From the NCBI RefSeq assembly GCF_041687215.1, contig NZ_JAWLCI010000002.1:62001-126000 (forward strand): a stretch of 64,000 bases of DNA, in the 5' to 3' direction. Position numbers and translations under genes: made by a program. The DNA comes from Mariniphaga sp041687215. Lineage in GTDB: Bacteria; Bacteroidota; Bacteroidia; Bacteroidales; Prolixibacteraceae. Shown in pieces: positions 1 to 8,870 of the stretch (position 1 is its first letter; each line of letters starts with the position of its first letter). The notes under the pieces are model-generated. The model was not told the origin of the DNA. It ran no database searches and saw only the letters and a program-made list of their open reading frames with translations.

Positions 1-549
1 AAGAATTACCAGCACGTAACTTTTCATTCCGTAATCGTCAGCTCCCAGTTTTTCAGCCAGTGCCCTGTCATAATTCGGATTGGCAATGGTGCTGTCTTTT
101 AAAGTAAATTCTTCATGCTGCTTTTTCATTTTATATTCAAAACTATTTTGGTTGCCACCGGAAATCTGAACCAGCATATCCGTTTCAGATTGTTTTCTGT
201 AAACAATTCTTTGGGGAAAATCATGGTCTGGATTTTCAAATACATAAATGCTGTCCGATTTTGTTAATTTAAAATCAATGCCTTTCCCCTGGTTTTGATT
301 TATTACAGTAGCGGTATAAATTACATTATCATCAGTTCCTGTAATATCCAGGTATTCTGAAACGATCATTTCACCGTTTTTTATTTTATAGGAAAATCCT
401 TTCAACGTTTGGTTATTTAACAAATTCCAATGCTCGCAAACCTCGCTGTTTTCAGATTTCCATGTACTTTCAAGAAACTTTGGAATGCCCGATTGACCGG
501 AAACAAAATAAGCCGGTATCATCAATAATACAGTTATCCATTTTTTCAT
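1..549 (-). CDS. DUF6265-type secreted protein, 3' end outside window
   Basis: The reverse strand reads open from an ATG at 549 to the window edge, giving the first 183 residues; the C-terminus is missing. It begins with a short signal peptide (MKKWITVLLMIP, then small residues and SGQ). Next comes a domain with a Trp-rich start (LESTWKSENSE), a central EYLDITG and the stretch FENPDHDFPQRIVYR, which is typical of DUF6265 proteins as I remember the family. The last visible residues (LGADDYGMKSYVLVIL) look like the start of a YciI-like domain, so the full protein may be a two-domain exported protein. Its function is unknown. It is the first of two tandem minus-strand genes, 47 bases downstream of the pentapeptide gene. 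Confidence 0.7.
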   Translation of the reverse strand, partial: MKKWITVLLMIPAYFVSGQSGIPKFLESTWKSENSEVCEHWNLLNNQTLKGFSYKIKNGEMIVSEYLDITGTDDNVIYTATVINQNQGKGIDFKLTKSDSIYVFENPDHDFPQRIVYRKQSETDMLVQISGGNQNSFEYKMKKQHEEFTLKDSTIANPNYDRALAEKLGADDYGMKSYVLVIL

Positions 550-596
550 TTTTTAATTTTTTTAATTACAAGGTTAATTCAAACTCAGGAATCACC

Positions 597-1178
597 TCAA
601 CTTTGGTTATCGATGTAAATATCGTATTTTTCCAAAAGCCCCGGAAGACCGGAAACAGAGAATTTTGCTTTTTTTACCCGGTTCAATTCCGGGTTGATGG
701 AATAATTGTAAGAAGTTCTCAAATCAGCGTTTTCAATATTGGTGCGTTCAAATTGTGCTCTTGCCAAATCGCACCTTTCAAACAAAGCGCCAGTCAGGTC
801 GCATTCGGCAAAATCTGTTTCATGCAATTGTGTGTTTATAAAAACGGTCTTTTTTATTTTTGTTTTGAAAAAAGATGCATGATTCAAATTACAGTTTTCG
901 AATGAGAATGCAAGCCCGAATTCATTGCAGGTTTCGAACCGGAGGCCAAGCATTTTACAATCTTTAAATTTAATGTCGCGAAAAGCTGTTTTGTCCAGGC
1001 GGGCCAGGCTCAGATTGCACCCTATAAAATCGCAATCAATGAATTGAAATCCGGAAAGTATGCAATTATTAAAATTGCAGTTGCTGAAAACGCAATGTTC
1101 ATATTCTCCTTTTGCCAGCGATTTATCAGTGAAATCGTTGTTATTAAAAGTTTCGTCGTGAATGTAAACTTCAGTCAT
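597..1178 (-). CDS. pentapeptide-repeat protein
   Basis: This 193-residue protein consists mostly of pentapeptide-type repeats with Leu or Phe every fifth position (for example CDFIG, CNLSL, ARLDK, TAFRD, CDLTG, ALFER, CDLAR, AQFER, ADLRT). Such repeats fold into a right-handed quadrilateral beta-helix. The frame is open upstream to 1373, but I chose the ATG at 1178 because the upstream stretch is hydrophobic and unlike the repeats and would overlap the divergent gene. There is no signal peptide, so it is probably cytoplasmic. Some relatives protect DNA gyrase from quinolones, but many have no known role and nothing here points to gyrase. It resembles MfpA/Qnr-like proteins only in fold. Confidence 0.85.
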   Translation of the reverse strand: MTEVYIHDETFNNNDFTDKSLAKGEYEHCVFSNCNFNNCILSGFQFIDCDFIGCNLSLARLDKTAFRDIKFKDCKMLGLRFETCNEFGLAFSFENCNLNHASFFKTKIKKTVFINTQLHETDFAECDLTGALFERCDLARAQFERTNIENADLRTSYNYSINPELNRVKKAKFSVSGLPGLLEKYDIYIDNQS

Positions 1179-1263
1179 GTAATCTGTTTTTAAAGAGCAG
1201 AAATATAAAAAAATGTATCGGGATAATTTTAATTGTTGTAAATTAAACCCAAAAATCAAAATT

Positions 1264-1521
1264 ATGAAACGAACTGTATTACTCATTCTGGTAAGGCACC
1301 GCCAGGAAACCGCAGAAAAGGTGCAGAAAATTTTAACCGGCTGGGGATGTTTTATCAAAACCCGACTGGGCATTCACGACGGCGTGCTTGAAAACTGTTC
1401 CGACAGTGGGCTGATATTCCTCGAACTTACAGGTGAAGAAATTAGCAAACACGAAGAAATTACGCGCAAACTCAACCTCGTAAAAGGAGTAGATGCAAAA
1501 CTGGTAAGTTTGGAGGTGTAA
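1264..1521 (+). CDS. small TM1266-like protein (putative iron-only hydrogenase system regulator)
   Basis: The protein has 85 residues starting at MKRTVLLILV; the in-frame ATG at 1213 adds an unlikely AT-rich stretch. The pattern of a first beta strand, an RLGIHDG motif, a strand ending GLIFLELTG and the C-terminal LVKGVDAKLVSLEV matches my memory of the TM1266 family, a small ACT-like ferredoxin-fold protein often encoded with FeFe-hydrogenase maturation genes hydE, hydF and hydG. None of those is visible nearby, so the assignment rests on the protein pattern alone. It is divergent from the pentapeptide gene and convergent with the serine-hydrolase remnant, 5 bases away. A generic ACT-like small protein is the alternative. 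Confidence 0.6.
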   Translation: MKRTVLLILVRHRQETAEKVQKILTGWGCFIKTRLGIHDGVLENCSDSGLIFLELTGEEISKHEEITRKLNLVKGVDAKLVSLEV

Positions 1522-1526
1522 AATAA

Positions 1527-1934
1527 TCAATTCTGCCGGTTACATTTCACCAACATTTTTACCACTGTGCCTACCATAAATTGCAATGCTTTCGATCTGA
1601 AGGAGAAGTCGTTGAAAGTGCCGATAATAATGGATTCGGTTTTGGGATGGTAAAACATAAACGCACCGGTTGCGCCCACACATCCCCAGCAAACATATTT
1701 TTCGGGCATCAGCACCGGAATGGTTTTGAATTTCCAGATGGAATACCCGTAATTAAAACCGGGAGTGGGAAAACCCATGGGTATGTCGTCGGTTAACATC
1801 TGGTCCAATGTTTCTTTTTTTACCAGTTGATTGTTTACCAACTCTTTCATCAAAAACGAAAAATTCTTCACCCATGATGTTGCATTTTTGAATAGCCAGT
1901 TGAAACAGATTCCTTTTTTTACCCGGTGATGTTC
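1527..1934 (-). pseudogene. C-terminal remnant of a serine hydrolase (beta-lactamase/CubicO family)
   Basis: The reverse-strand frame is open from about 1934, just after a TGA at 1935-1937, to the stop at 1527. It encodes only the last part of a class C beta-lactamase-like protein: the helix before the KETLDQM segment, a NYGYSIWKF strand (the YGYG-type motif), GCVGATGAFMFYHPKTESIIIGTFND and a C-terminal helix. Families of this type have about 350-450 residues with an SxxK motif near the N-terminus and a YxN motif in the middle; both are missing. No good ATG is present (a GTG at 1871 is possible). I read this as a 5'-truncated gene whose first two thirds were replaced by the upstream region of the next gene. 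Confidence 0.65.
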
Positions 1935-2034
1935 TCAGGCGGAAGAAAAATCTGTGAAAATATTCTTCAAATTGAATTTAACAGGGCTACTTGCAACAAA
2001 ATCTCTATTTTTACGGAACTAAAAGTTGAACCGT

Positions 2035-4950
2035 ATGTTATCCGTTTTCAATAATCTAAAATCCCAATTGGAGGGCGATTTATTTACCGACAATGTTCAG
2101 CGCGTGCTCTACTCCACCGATGCATCGCAATACAAAGAACTGCCGCTGGCGGTTACCCGCCCGAAAAACAAAGAAGATATTCAGAAAATAATTGCCTTTG
2201 CCCGCGAAAACGGAACCTCGGTTATTCCGCGTGGCGGAGGCACATCACTGGCAGGTCAGGTTGTGGGTCCCGGAATTGTGGTGGATATATCAAAATACAT
2301 GAACAAAATTCTGGAGTTGAATGTGGATAAACATTATGTGATTGTGGAACCAGGCGTGGTGCTGGCCGAACTCAACCAGGCGCTGGCACAGCACGGACTG
2401 CAATTTGGCCCCGAAACGTCAACTGCCAATCGTTGTGTAATTGGCGGTATGCTGGGAAACAACTCCTGCGGACTCCATTCACTCATTTATGGCAGCGTGC
2501 GCGAACATATTCTTGAAGTGGACGCCATTCTCTCCGATGGTTCGGAAACCACATTCAAACCGCTTACAAAAAAAGAATTTCAGCAAAAAATGAATGGCAA
2601 TCCCAACCAATTGGAGAAAGCCATTTACCAGAATATTTTCGGTATTCTTTCCAATCCTGAAAACCAGAAGGAAATTCGCGACAATTTCCCTGACCCGAAA
2701 CTTACACGCCGGAATATGGGTTATGCCATTGATGTACTGCTTGATTCAGAAATGTTTACCAAAGGAGATGAACAATTTAACTTTTGCAAACTCCTGGCTG
2801 GTTCGGAGGGCACTTTGGCATTTTCGCACCGTATAAAACTGAACCTGATTCCACTTCCGCCCAAATACAAAGGGTTGGTTTGCGCCCATTTTGAAACACT
2901 GGAAGAATCGCTCGAAGGAAATTTAATTGCACTGAAACATAAACCCGGCGCCATAGAACTGATGGACGACACGGTAATGCAGGCGGCCAAACAGAACATT
3001 GAACAAAACAAAAACCGTTTTTTCGTGAAAGGTGACCCAGGTGCGATGCTGATGATTGAATTTGCCTGCGAAACCGAAGAGGAACTGAAAAGGAAAGCCG
3101 CAGCATTGGAAAACGATTTACGTATTGCCAGACTGGGCTACCACTTTCCGTTGGTCACCGGAGCCGACAACATTAAACGGGTTTGGTCGCTTCGCACAGC
3201 CGGACTTGGTTTGCTGGCCAACATTCCCGGCGACCGGAAAGGCGTTCCGGGTATTGAAGACACCGCCGTTCATCCGGAATATTTGCCTGATTATGTTGCC
3301 GATATTAAAAAAGTGCTTAAAAAGCTGGGATTGAACAGTGTTTTTTACGCCCACATTGCCACCGGAGAAATTCACTTCCGTCCGCTCATCAATTTCAAAG
3401 ACCCGGAGGATGTTAAACTTTTCGACACGTTAATGAACGAAACAGCAGAGCTGGTGAAAAAATACCGCGGCTCCATGAGCGGCGAACATGGCGACGGAAG
3501 GGTGCGCGGAAAATTTATTCCCTACATGCTGGGCGAACATAATTACAAATTGCTGAAAAGTCTGAAAAAAACCTGGGATCCTGAAAATGTTCTGAATCCC
3601 GGAAAAATTGTGGACACCCCGCCTATTACAGAAAGTCTTCGTGTAATTCCGGGAAAACCCACTCCTGAATATGATACGGTTTTCGATTTTTCAAGATACA
3701 ACGGTTTCTTCAGAAGTATTGAAAAATGTAACGGCTCAGGCGACTGCCGTAAAAGCGAAGTGATTGGCGGCACCATGTGTCCCACTTTTATGGCTACCCG
3801 CGACGAGGACAAAACTACCCGCGGAAGGGCAAATATTCTTCGGGAATTTCTTTATTCCAACGAAAAAGAAAATCCGTTTGACCACCGGGAAATTTACGAT
3901 ATCCTCGATTTGTGTATTTCCTGCAAAGCGTGCAAAGCTGAATGCCCCTCGAACGTGGACATGGCTAAAATGAAAGCTGAATTCCTTCAGCATTACTATG
4001 ATATTCATGGCATTCCGCTGCGATCACGAATGGTGGCTTATCTTCCCAGGCTAAACCCGTTGGCCATGCTGGTTCGGCCACTTTCCAATTTTATGATGAA
4101 AACACCGGTTTTCAAAAAAATGATTGGAATTGAAACGCGCCGCAATTTGCCTTCCCTTTCCAAAATTACACTAAACCGCTGGACTGTTAACGGAATTCCA
4201 GTGCCCGAAACGATAACCAAAGCAAAGGTTTTTCTTTTTAACGATGAGTTTACCAATTATAACGAAAGCGATATTGGGATTAAAGCCATCTTGTTGCTTA
4301 CCAAACTGGGCTATGAAGTAAAAATTCCAATACACAAAGAAAGCGGACGTACTTTCCTGTCGAAAGGTTTGGTGCGGACTTCCATAAAAATTGCCACCGA
4401 AAATGTAAATCTTTTAAAGGATATTATTTCGGAAAAAACGCCACTTATTGGCATCGAACCATCAGCAATTCTGGCCTTCCGCGACGAGTACCCGGAACTG
4501 GTGGATAAAGATTTACAGCCGGCTGCCGCAAAACTTGGGCAAAATGCACTTCTGTTCGAGGAATTTATTTCAGCAGAAATTGAAAAAGGGAACATAACTG
4601 AAGAACAGTTTAGTACAGAAGAAAAACAGATTTTGCTGCACGGACACTGCCAGCAAAAAGCAGTTGCCAGCACCGAACCAACAAAAAAAATGCTTTCGCT
4701 ACCCAAAAATTATTCGGTAAAAGAAATTCCATCGGGTTGTTGTGGCATGGCAGGTTCGTTTGGGTACGAAAAGGAACATTACGATTTGTCCATGAAAATC
4801 GGGGAAATGGTGTTATTCCCTGCCGTTCGCGAAGCAGAGGAAAAGGTAATTATTTCGGCTCCCGGAACCTCGTGCCGCCATCAGATTAAAGACGGCACAG
4901 GAAAAAAAGCCAAACACCCCGTAGAAATATTGTATGAAGCGCTCAAATGA
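2035..4950 (+). CDS. FAD-binding and Fe-S dehydrogenase (D-2-hydroxyacid dehydrogenase, Dld/YdiJ-like fusion)
   Basis: This 971-residue protein joins a GlcD-type flavoprotein to a GlpC-type iron-sulfur part. The N-terminus is an FAD-binding PCMH domain (RGGGTSLAGQ near residue 67), followed by an FAD-oxidase C-terminal domain ending with SGEHGDGRVRG. Cysteine clusters follow at about 565 (CNGSGDC) and 626 (CISCKACKAECP), suited to 4Fe-4S clusters, and a CCG-type motif lies at about 902 (GCCGMAGS). Related enzymes oxidise D-lactate, glycolate or D-2-hydroxyglutarate and pass electrons to a membrane acceptor; the substrate cannot be told from sequence. An in-frame TTG at 2026 is possible, but the ATG at 2035 is preferred. 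It is a single-gene unit. Confidence 0.85.
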   Translation: MLSVFNNLKSQLEGDLFTDNVQRVLYSTDASQYKELPLAVTRPKNKEDIQKIIAFARENGTSVIPRGGGTSLAGQVVGPGIVVDISKYMNKILELNVDKHYVIVEPGVVLAELNQALAQHGLQFGPETSTANRCVIGGMLGNNSCGLHSLIYGSVREHILEVDAILSDGSETTFKPLTKKEFQQKMNGNPNQLEKAIYQNIFGILSNPENQKEIRDNFPDPKLTRRNMGYAIDVLLDSEMFTKGDEQFNFCKLLAGSEGTLAFSHRIKLNLIPLPPKYKGLVCAHFETLEESLEGNLIALKHKPGAIELMDDTVMQAAKQNIEQNKNRFFVKGDPGAMLMIEFACETEEELKRKAAALENDLRIARLGYHFPLVTGADNIKRVWSLRTAGLGLLANIPGDRKGVPGIEDTAVHPEYLPDYVADIKKVLKKLGLNSVFYAHIATGEIHFRPLINFKDPEDVKLFDTLMNETAELVKKYRGSMSGEHGDGRVRGKFIPYMLGEHNYKLLKSLKKTWDPENVLNPGKIVDTPPITESLRVIPGKPTPEYDTVFDFSRYNGFFRSIEKCNGSGDCRKSEVIGGTMCPTFMATRDEDKTTRGRANILREFLYSNEKENPFDHREIYDILDLCISCKACKAECPSNVDMAKMKAEFLQHYYDIHGIPLRSRMVAYLPRLNPLAMLVRPLSNFMMKTPVFKKMIGIETRRNLPSLSKITLNRWTVNGIPVPETITKAKVFLFNDEFTNYNESDIGIKAILLLTKLGYEVKIPIHKESGRTFLSKGLVRTSIKIATENVNLLKDIISEKTPLIGIEPSAILAFRDEYPELVDKDLQPAAAKLGQNALLFEEFISAEIEKGNITEEQFSTEEKQILLHGHCQQKAVASTEPTKKMLSLPKNYSVKEIPSGCCGMAGSFGYEKEHYDLSMKIGEMVLFPAVREAEEKVIISAPGTSCRHQIKDGTGKKAKHPVEILYEALK

Positions 4951-5069
4951 ATAAACTGCAATTATTTCCGGGTCAGACTTTCAAAAAAGGTCACAATTTT
5001 TGGTAATTATTGCCAATTATTACTTTTTACGAAAATGTGACATTTACATTTGGCACCGGCTCCAGTTTA

Positions 5070-6197
5070 TTATTCCAGGGAAAATTCGACCAAAAGATTT
5101 TTATCGCTTCTGATAAAAGCAGTGCTAACTTTATACGTCAGGCTTTTTTGGTCAACAGGCGCAGTAATAACTTGCGCGGTTTGCGGGAAAAGGGTTACTT
5201 TTTCAGTTCCGTTGCCCGATTCCAGCTCCAGTTCAAAATACAAGTCGCTATTATTTTGAATTTCGAAATACTTTCTTTCTCCTTTTGTATGAAAAGAAGT
5301 TCCCAAATCAACACAAGCGTTGAAAAGATTACGCACATGTTCTTCTTTTCCGGCAATGTATTTACTAGCCCAGGCAACAGTTCGACCGGCATCGAGCGCT
5401 TCCCGCACCGATTCGGCAGTGCGATCTTTGGCAAAAACCAACGTCACAGTGCGGTGCACATAATCACCCAAATTGTAATCGTGAACAACCAGGTTGTGAA
5501 TATCGAAAGTTCCCATTACGGTGAGGTTATTATCCACTGCCCAGTCCAGTGCTTTTTTGTGAAAACCAAATCCGTTAAACACCTCAATGCCATGCAGATT
5601 ATTTTCCTTTTTCAGTTCGTCAATAAAATCAATCCATTCATACGAACCTTCAATGGAATTCACTTTCCAGCCGGGATGGTTCCAGAATATAAACGCATCT
5701 TGCTCAACGGCTTTCATCACAGCCTGTTTGTCCATTTCATTTCCCCTGTCTTCAATATACTCCGCAGCATCGCCAATAAAAAGTGCATTAAAATGCCCGG
5801 GCGGCGTATTTCGTGTTATTTCTGTTCCTTTAATAAAGACCAGATTATTTTCTACAGCCATATCTTTTGCCAGTTCCCAGGCTCGGTTGTGATTAACTTT
5901 TACATCTTCTGAATGCGGTGTGTATTCAATATGATCGGTAATTGCCATCACATCAAGTCCTTCCTGCCAGGCTTCCTGAACCCGCACACTTGGCCATACA
6001 TGCCCGTCGGAAAAAACGGTGTGCATGTGCAAATCGCATTTTAAAGTTTGAAAGCCATCAATGTTGGGAATCTGAATTATCTGACGTTTCTTGGGATTCC
6101 TGAATTCATTCATCCGTAAAACGCCATCGTCTGTTTGAGCCTGTGATAAAATTGCTGTTCCAAGAAAAATCAGCAGGAATAATTTTAATTTTGACAT
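5070..6197 (-). CDS. secreted PHP-domain phosphoesterase (Sb-PDE-like)
   Basis: The 375-residue product starts at MSKLKLFLLIFLG, a signal peptide ending near SQA-QT. The mature part opens with a PHP metal-binding pattern: DLHMHT at about 55-60, ITDHIEY, a glutamate in KGTEITRN, an HPGW motif and a later DIHN. These provide the His/Asp/Glu ligands of a trinuclear metal site. PHP proteins of this type in Bacteroidota are annotated as Sb-PDE family phosphodiesterases and act outside the cytoplasm. The C-terminal 90 residues form a beta-rich domain. A TTG at 6215 could add six residues but the ATG at 6197 fits a signal peptide better. It is divergent from the SGNH hydrolase gene. Confidence 0.8.
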   Translation of the reverse strand: MSKLKLFLLIFLGTAILSQAQTDDGVLRMNEFRNPKKRQIIQIPNIDGFQTLKCDLHMHTVFSDGHVWPSVRVQEAWQEGLDVMAITDHIEYTPHSEDVKVNHNRAWELAKDMAVENNLVFIKGTEITRNTPPGHFNALFIGDAAEYIEDRGNEMDKQAVMKAVEQDAFIFWNHPGWKVNSIEGSYEWIDFIDELKKENNLHGIEVFNGFGFHKKALDWAVDNNLTVMGTFDIHNLVVHDYNLGDYVHRTVTLVFAKDRTAESVREALDAGRTVAWASKYIAGKEEHVRNLFNACVDLGTSFHTKGERKYFEIQNNSDLYFELELESGNGTEKVTLFPQTAQVITAPVDQKSLTYKVSTAFIRSDKNLLVEFSLE

Positions 6198-6312
6198 TTG
6201 ATTGATTTTTAACAATTAAAAAATTTTGACCAAATTAATCATTTTTAGTTTTCAATTTCATTACAGTTTTATAAAAAAGCAATAAATCTTTTTTCTTATT
6301 TTCACCGAAAAA

Positions 6313-7053
6313 ATGAAATACACATCACTTTTTTTGCTTGTATTATTTTCATTTACAGCATTATTCTGTACTATTAATCAAGAAAAGGAAAAGGAGGAAA
6401 ATTTGAGGCAGGGTGAATCGGAAAAAGATGAATCAACCAGTGAGCATGCAAAAACCTACCTTGCGTTGGGCGATTCTTATACCATTGGTGAAAGTGTGGA
6501 TACGGATAAACGCTTTCCCATCCAGCTAACAAAAATGCTGAATGAAAGTGGACAATATGTTGCAGAACCAACCATAATAGCCCGCACTGGATGGACAACA
6601 GACGAATTGGAAACTGCAATTATCAGCCGCAATCTTGAGCCACCTTACGATTTGGTTACGCTTTTAGTTGGCGTAAACAATCAATACCGCGGAAGGGATA
6701 CTGCAGAATATCGAGAACAATTTGTGCGGTTGCTGGAAAAATCAATTTATTTTGCAGGTTCAAAAAAAAACGTCATGGTAATATCCATACCAGACTACGG
6801 AGTTACTCCTTTTGGCCAGCAACAAAACCCGGAAAAAATTGCTTCAGAAATAGATGCATTCAATCAAATAAATTTTGAAGAAACCAGCCAGGCAGGTGCG
6901 TTTTACGTGAATATTACCCCAATCTCAAGAAGTGCAAAAAACAATTCCGGTTTGGTGGCAACCGACGGGTTACATCCTTCGGCAGAAATGTACCGGTTGT
7001 GGGTAAATGAAATTTTCCCTGTGGCTAAAAATATTCTTGAAAAAAATTACTGA
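6313..7053 (+). CDS. SGNH/GDSL hydrolase, exported
   Basis: The 246-residue protein has a hydrophobic N-terminus ending in Cys (TALFC), followed by a charged Glu/Lys linker; a lipoprotein anchor is possible although Phe before Cys is not canonical. The catalytic blocks of the SGNH family are present in order: GDSYTIG (block I Ser), the Gly/Asn pair in LLVGVNNQYRG (block III Asn) and DGLHPS (block V Asp and His). The substrate is probably an ester such as an acetylated sugar or lipid; this is inference from the family. The gene ends two bases before the kynureninase start and is probably co-transcribed with it. Confidence 0.85.
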   Translation: MKYTSLFLLVLFSFTALFCTINQEKEKEENLRQGESEKDESTSEHAKTYLALGDSYTIGESVDTDKRFPIQLTKMLNESGQYVAEPTIIARTGWTTDELETAIISRNLEPPYDLVTLLVGVNNQYRGRDTAEYREQFVRLLEKSIYFAGSKKNVMVISIPDYGVTPFGQQQNPEKIASEIDAFNQINFEETSQAGAFYVNITPISRSAKNNSGLVATDGLHPSAEMYRLWVNEIFPVAKNILEKNY

Positions 7054-7054
7054 A

Positions 7055-8341
7055 ATGAATTTCAAATTTGATACTTCGGCAGAATTTGCCCTGAAAACAG
7101 ATGAAAATGATTCGTTTAAACAATTTCGGGAGCGTTTTTTCATTCCGGATAAAAATACCATTTACCTGGATGGAAATTCACTGGGCAGACTTCCATTAAA
7201 AACAAAAACTTTAATTACAGAAATTACTGAAAAGCAGTGGGGTTCTGAACTCATTGAAAGCTGGAACAAACACTGGTATGAAATGCCTTCCCGGTTGGGC
7301 GATAAAATTGCACAGATTATTGGGGCTGACCCTGGTGAGGTAATCGTTTCAGACAGCACGTCAGTAAACCTTTACAAACTGGTTCATGCAGCATTAAATT
7401 ATCAAAAGGAAAAAACCACAGTTGTCAGCGATGTTTTCAATTTTCCTACTGACTTGTATATTCTTCAGGGCATTTTAAAAGAAAAAGGACCGGATTACAA
7501 ACTTGTACTGGCAGAATCGAAAGATGAGATTTCGATTGATATGCAGGATTTGAAAGAAAAAATAACCAAAAACACAGCATTGGTAGTCCTTTCACTGGTC
7601 GCGTTTAAAAGCTCGTTTTTATATCAGGCTGAACAAGTGGCCCAATGGGCGCACCAAAAAGGAGCTCTGGTATTATGGGATTTAAGTCATGCTGCAGGAG
7701 CACTTCCGGTGGAGCTGAATAATACCGGCATTGACCTGGCTGTGGGTTGTTCGTATAAATATTTAAACGGCGGACCCGGAGCACCTGCATTTTTATTTGT
7801 ACGGAAAGAACTTCAGGAAAAGTTGTTTTCACCCATTCAAGGCTGGTTTGGACACCATCAACCTTTTCAGTTTAGCCTGAATTTTTCACCGGCACAAGGC
7901 ATCAAAAAATATCTGACCGGGACGCCGCCTGTTTTAAGCTTAATGGCAATAGAGCCCGGACTTGATTTACTGCTGGAAGCTGGCATGGAAAAATTGCGGG
8001 TTAAAAGCATCAAACAAACTGAATATTTTCTTTTTCTTTTCCGGGAAAAGCTCGCAAAATATGGTTTTGTTTCAGGAACTCCCTCCGATTTTCAAAACAG
8101 AGGCTCGCATGTTTCGCTAAAACATCCGGAAGGTTACCGCATTTGTCAGGCTCTGATTCATCCTAAAAATAACGGAATAAAAGTCATCCCCGATTTTCGG
8201 GAACCAGACAACATCCGATTTGGAATCACACCCCTTTATACCACTTTTACTGAAATTTGGGAAACCGTTAACCGAACAAAAAAAATTATGGAATCAAATG
8301 AATTTCAACTCTTTTCAGACATCAGAAAACCAGTAACCTGA
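7055..8341 (+). CDS. kynU: kynureninase
   Basis: This 428-residue PLP enzyme has the length and motifs of kynureninase, which cleaves kynurenine to anthranilate and alanine. It shows IYLDGNSLGRLP at the N-terminus, the aspartate pair in WDLSHAAGALP, the PLP-lysine motif CSYKYLNGGPG with the lysine at about residue 235, and a C-terminal RFGITPLYTTF. The start at 7055 is two bases after the stop of the SGNH hydrolase and begins with MNFKFDTSAEF; the longer frame from 7007 overlaps the upstream gene and is not needed. No tryptophan dioxygenase or formamidase is visible in this window, so the rest of the pathway must be elsewhere if present. Confidence 0.92.
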   Translation: MNFKFDTSAEFALKTDENDSFKQFRERFFIPDKNTIYLDGNSLGRLPLKTKTLITEITEKQWGSELIESWNKHWYEMPSRLGDKIAQIIGADPGEVIVSDSTSVNLYKLVHAALNYQKEKTTVVSDVFNFPTDLYILQGILKEKGPDYKLVLAESKDEISIDMQDLKEKITKNTALVVLSLVAFKSSFLYQAEQVAQWAHQKGALVLWDLSHAAGALPVELNNTGIDLAVGCSYKYLNGGPGAPAFLFVRKELQEKLFSPIQGWFGHHQPFQFSLNFSPAQGIKKYLTGTPPVLSLMAIEPGLDLLLEAGMEKLRVKSIKQTEYFLFLFREKLAKYGFVSGTPSDFQNRGSHVSLKHPEGYRICQALIHPKNNGIKVIPDFREPDNIRFGITPLYTTFTEIWETVNRTKKIMESNEFQLFSDIRKPVT

Positions 8342-8342
8342 A

Positions 8343-8759
8343 CTATTTTTTTCGGAATTTGGTCACCACTTTTGTGTTGTAAAAGTCATTAGACAGGGTA
8401 AGTTCCAGAATATTATCATCAAGCTTGTAGATGTATGGTAATAAAGAAGTTATTGTATCAAAATCAAGCTCAATTTTTAATGAATCTTCAATGGTTTCCC
8501 AGGTCCCCTTTTCAGATTCCATGGTCATATCGCGCTGCCGCATGTTAAAATCCTGGCTGAATTTTCCGTTTTTCGCGAATTTCATTTCCCAAACGGCTCC
8601 GGCATCTTTTAAAACCTTTTCGTTACTAACCGGATCGCCCCCTGTACCTATCAGTTTAAATTCAATAATTTCCCAGGTTCCCACCAACTCTTTGCTGCCC
8701 GTGGTTGCACATCCCATTAACGCTACAAATCCAAATAACACTAAAGTTTTTAAATTCAT
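8343..8759 (-). CDS. lipocalin-like lipoprotein
   Basis: The predicted lipoprotein has 138 residues; the signal peptide ends in LMGC, a good lipobox. The mature part starts with ELVGTWEIIEFKLIG and has alternating strands with MKFAKNGKFSQDFNMR in the middle, a pattern of lipocalin-like or DUF4488-like proteins of Bacteroidota. The longer reading frame to 8861 starts outside the signal peptide and is rejected. It is convergent with kynureninase, one base away, and lies downstream of a related gene at 8871-9290. The function is unknown; binding of a small hydrophobic ligand is only suggested by the fold. Confidence 0.7.
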   Translation of the reverse strand: MNLKTLVLFGFVALMGCATTGSKELVGTWEIIEFKLIGTGGDPVSNEKVLKDAGAVWEMKFAKNGKFSQDFNMRQRDMTMESEKGTWETIEDSLKIELDFDTITSLLPYIYKLDDNILELTLSNDFYNTKVVTKFRKK

Positions 8760-8870
8760 CTTAACCAATTTTATAAGGTTTGTTAAAGCGAACAAAGTTA
8801 AAAGAATTTTGAATTTATAAACCGAAAGAAAATCACGGAATTTACATTTGAGTGTGTCCAAAAAGAAGGA

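Noticed and set aside
462..905. 147-codon forward open frame
   Set aside because: It overlaps the pentapeptide gene and the end of the first gene on the other strand; no protein pattern is visible.
5010..5912. 300-codon forward open frame
   Set aside because: It lies opposite the PHP-domain protein and has no family pattern; it is a shadow of that gene.
7055..8341. Complete kynurenine pathway
   Set aside because: Only kynureninase is present; the adjacent genes are an SGNH hydrolase and a lipocalin-like protein.
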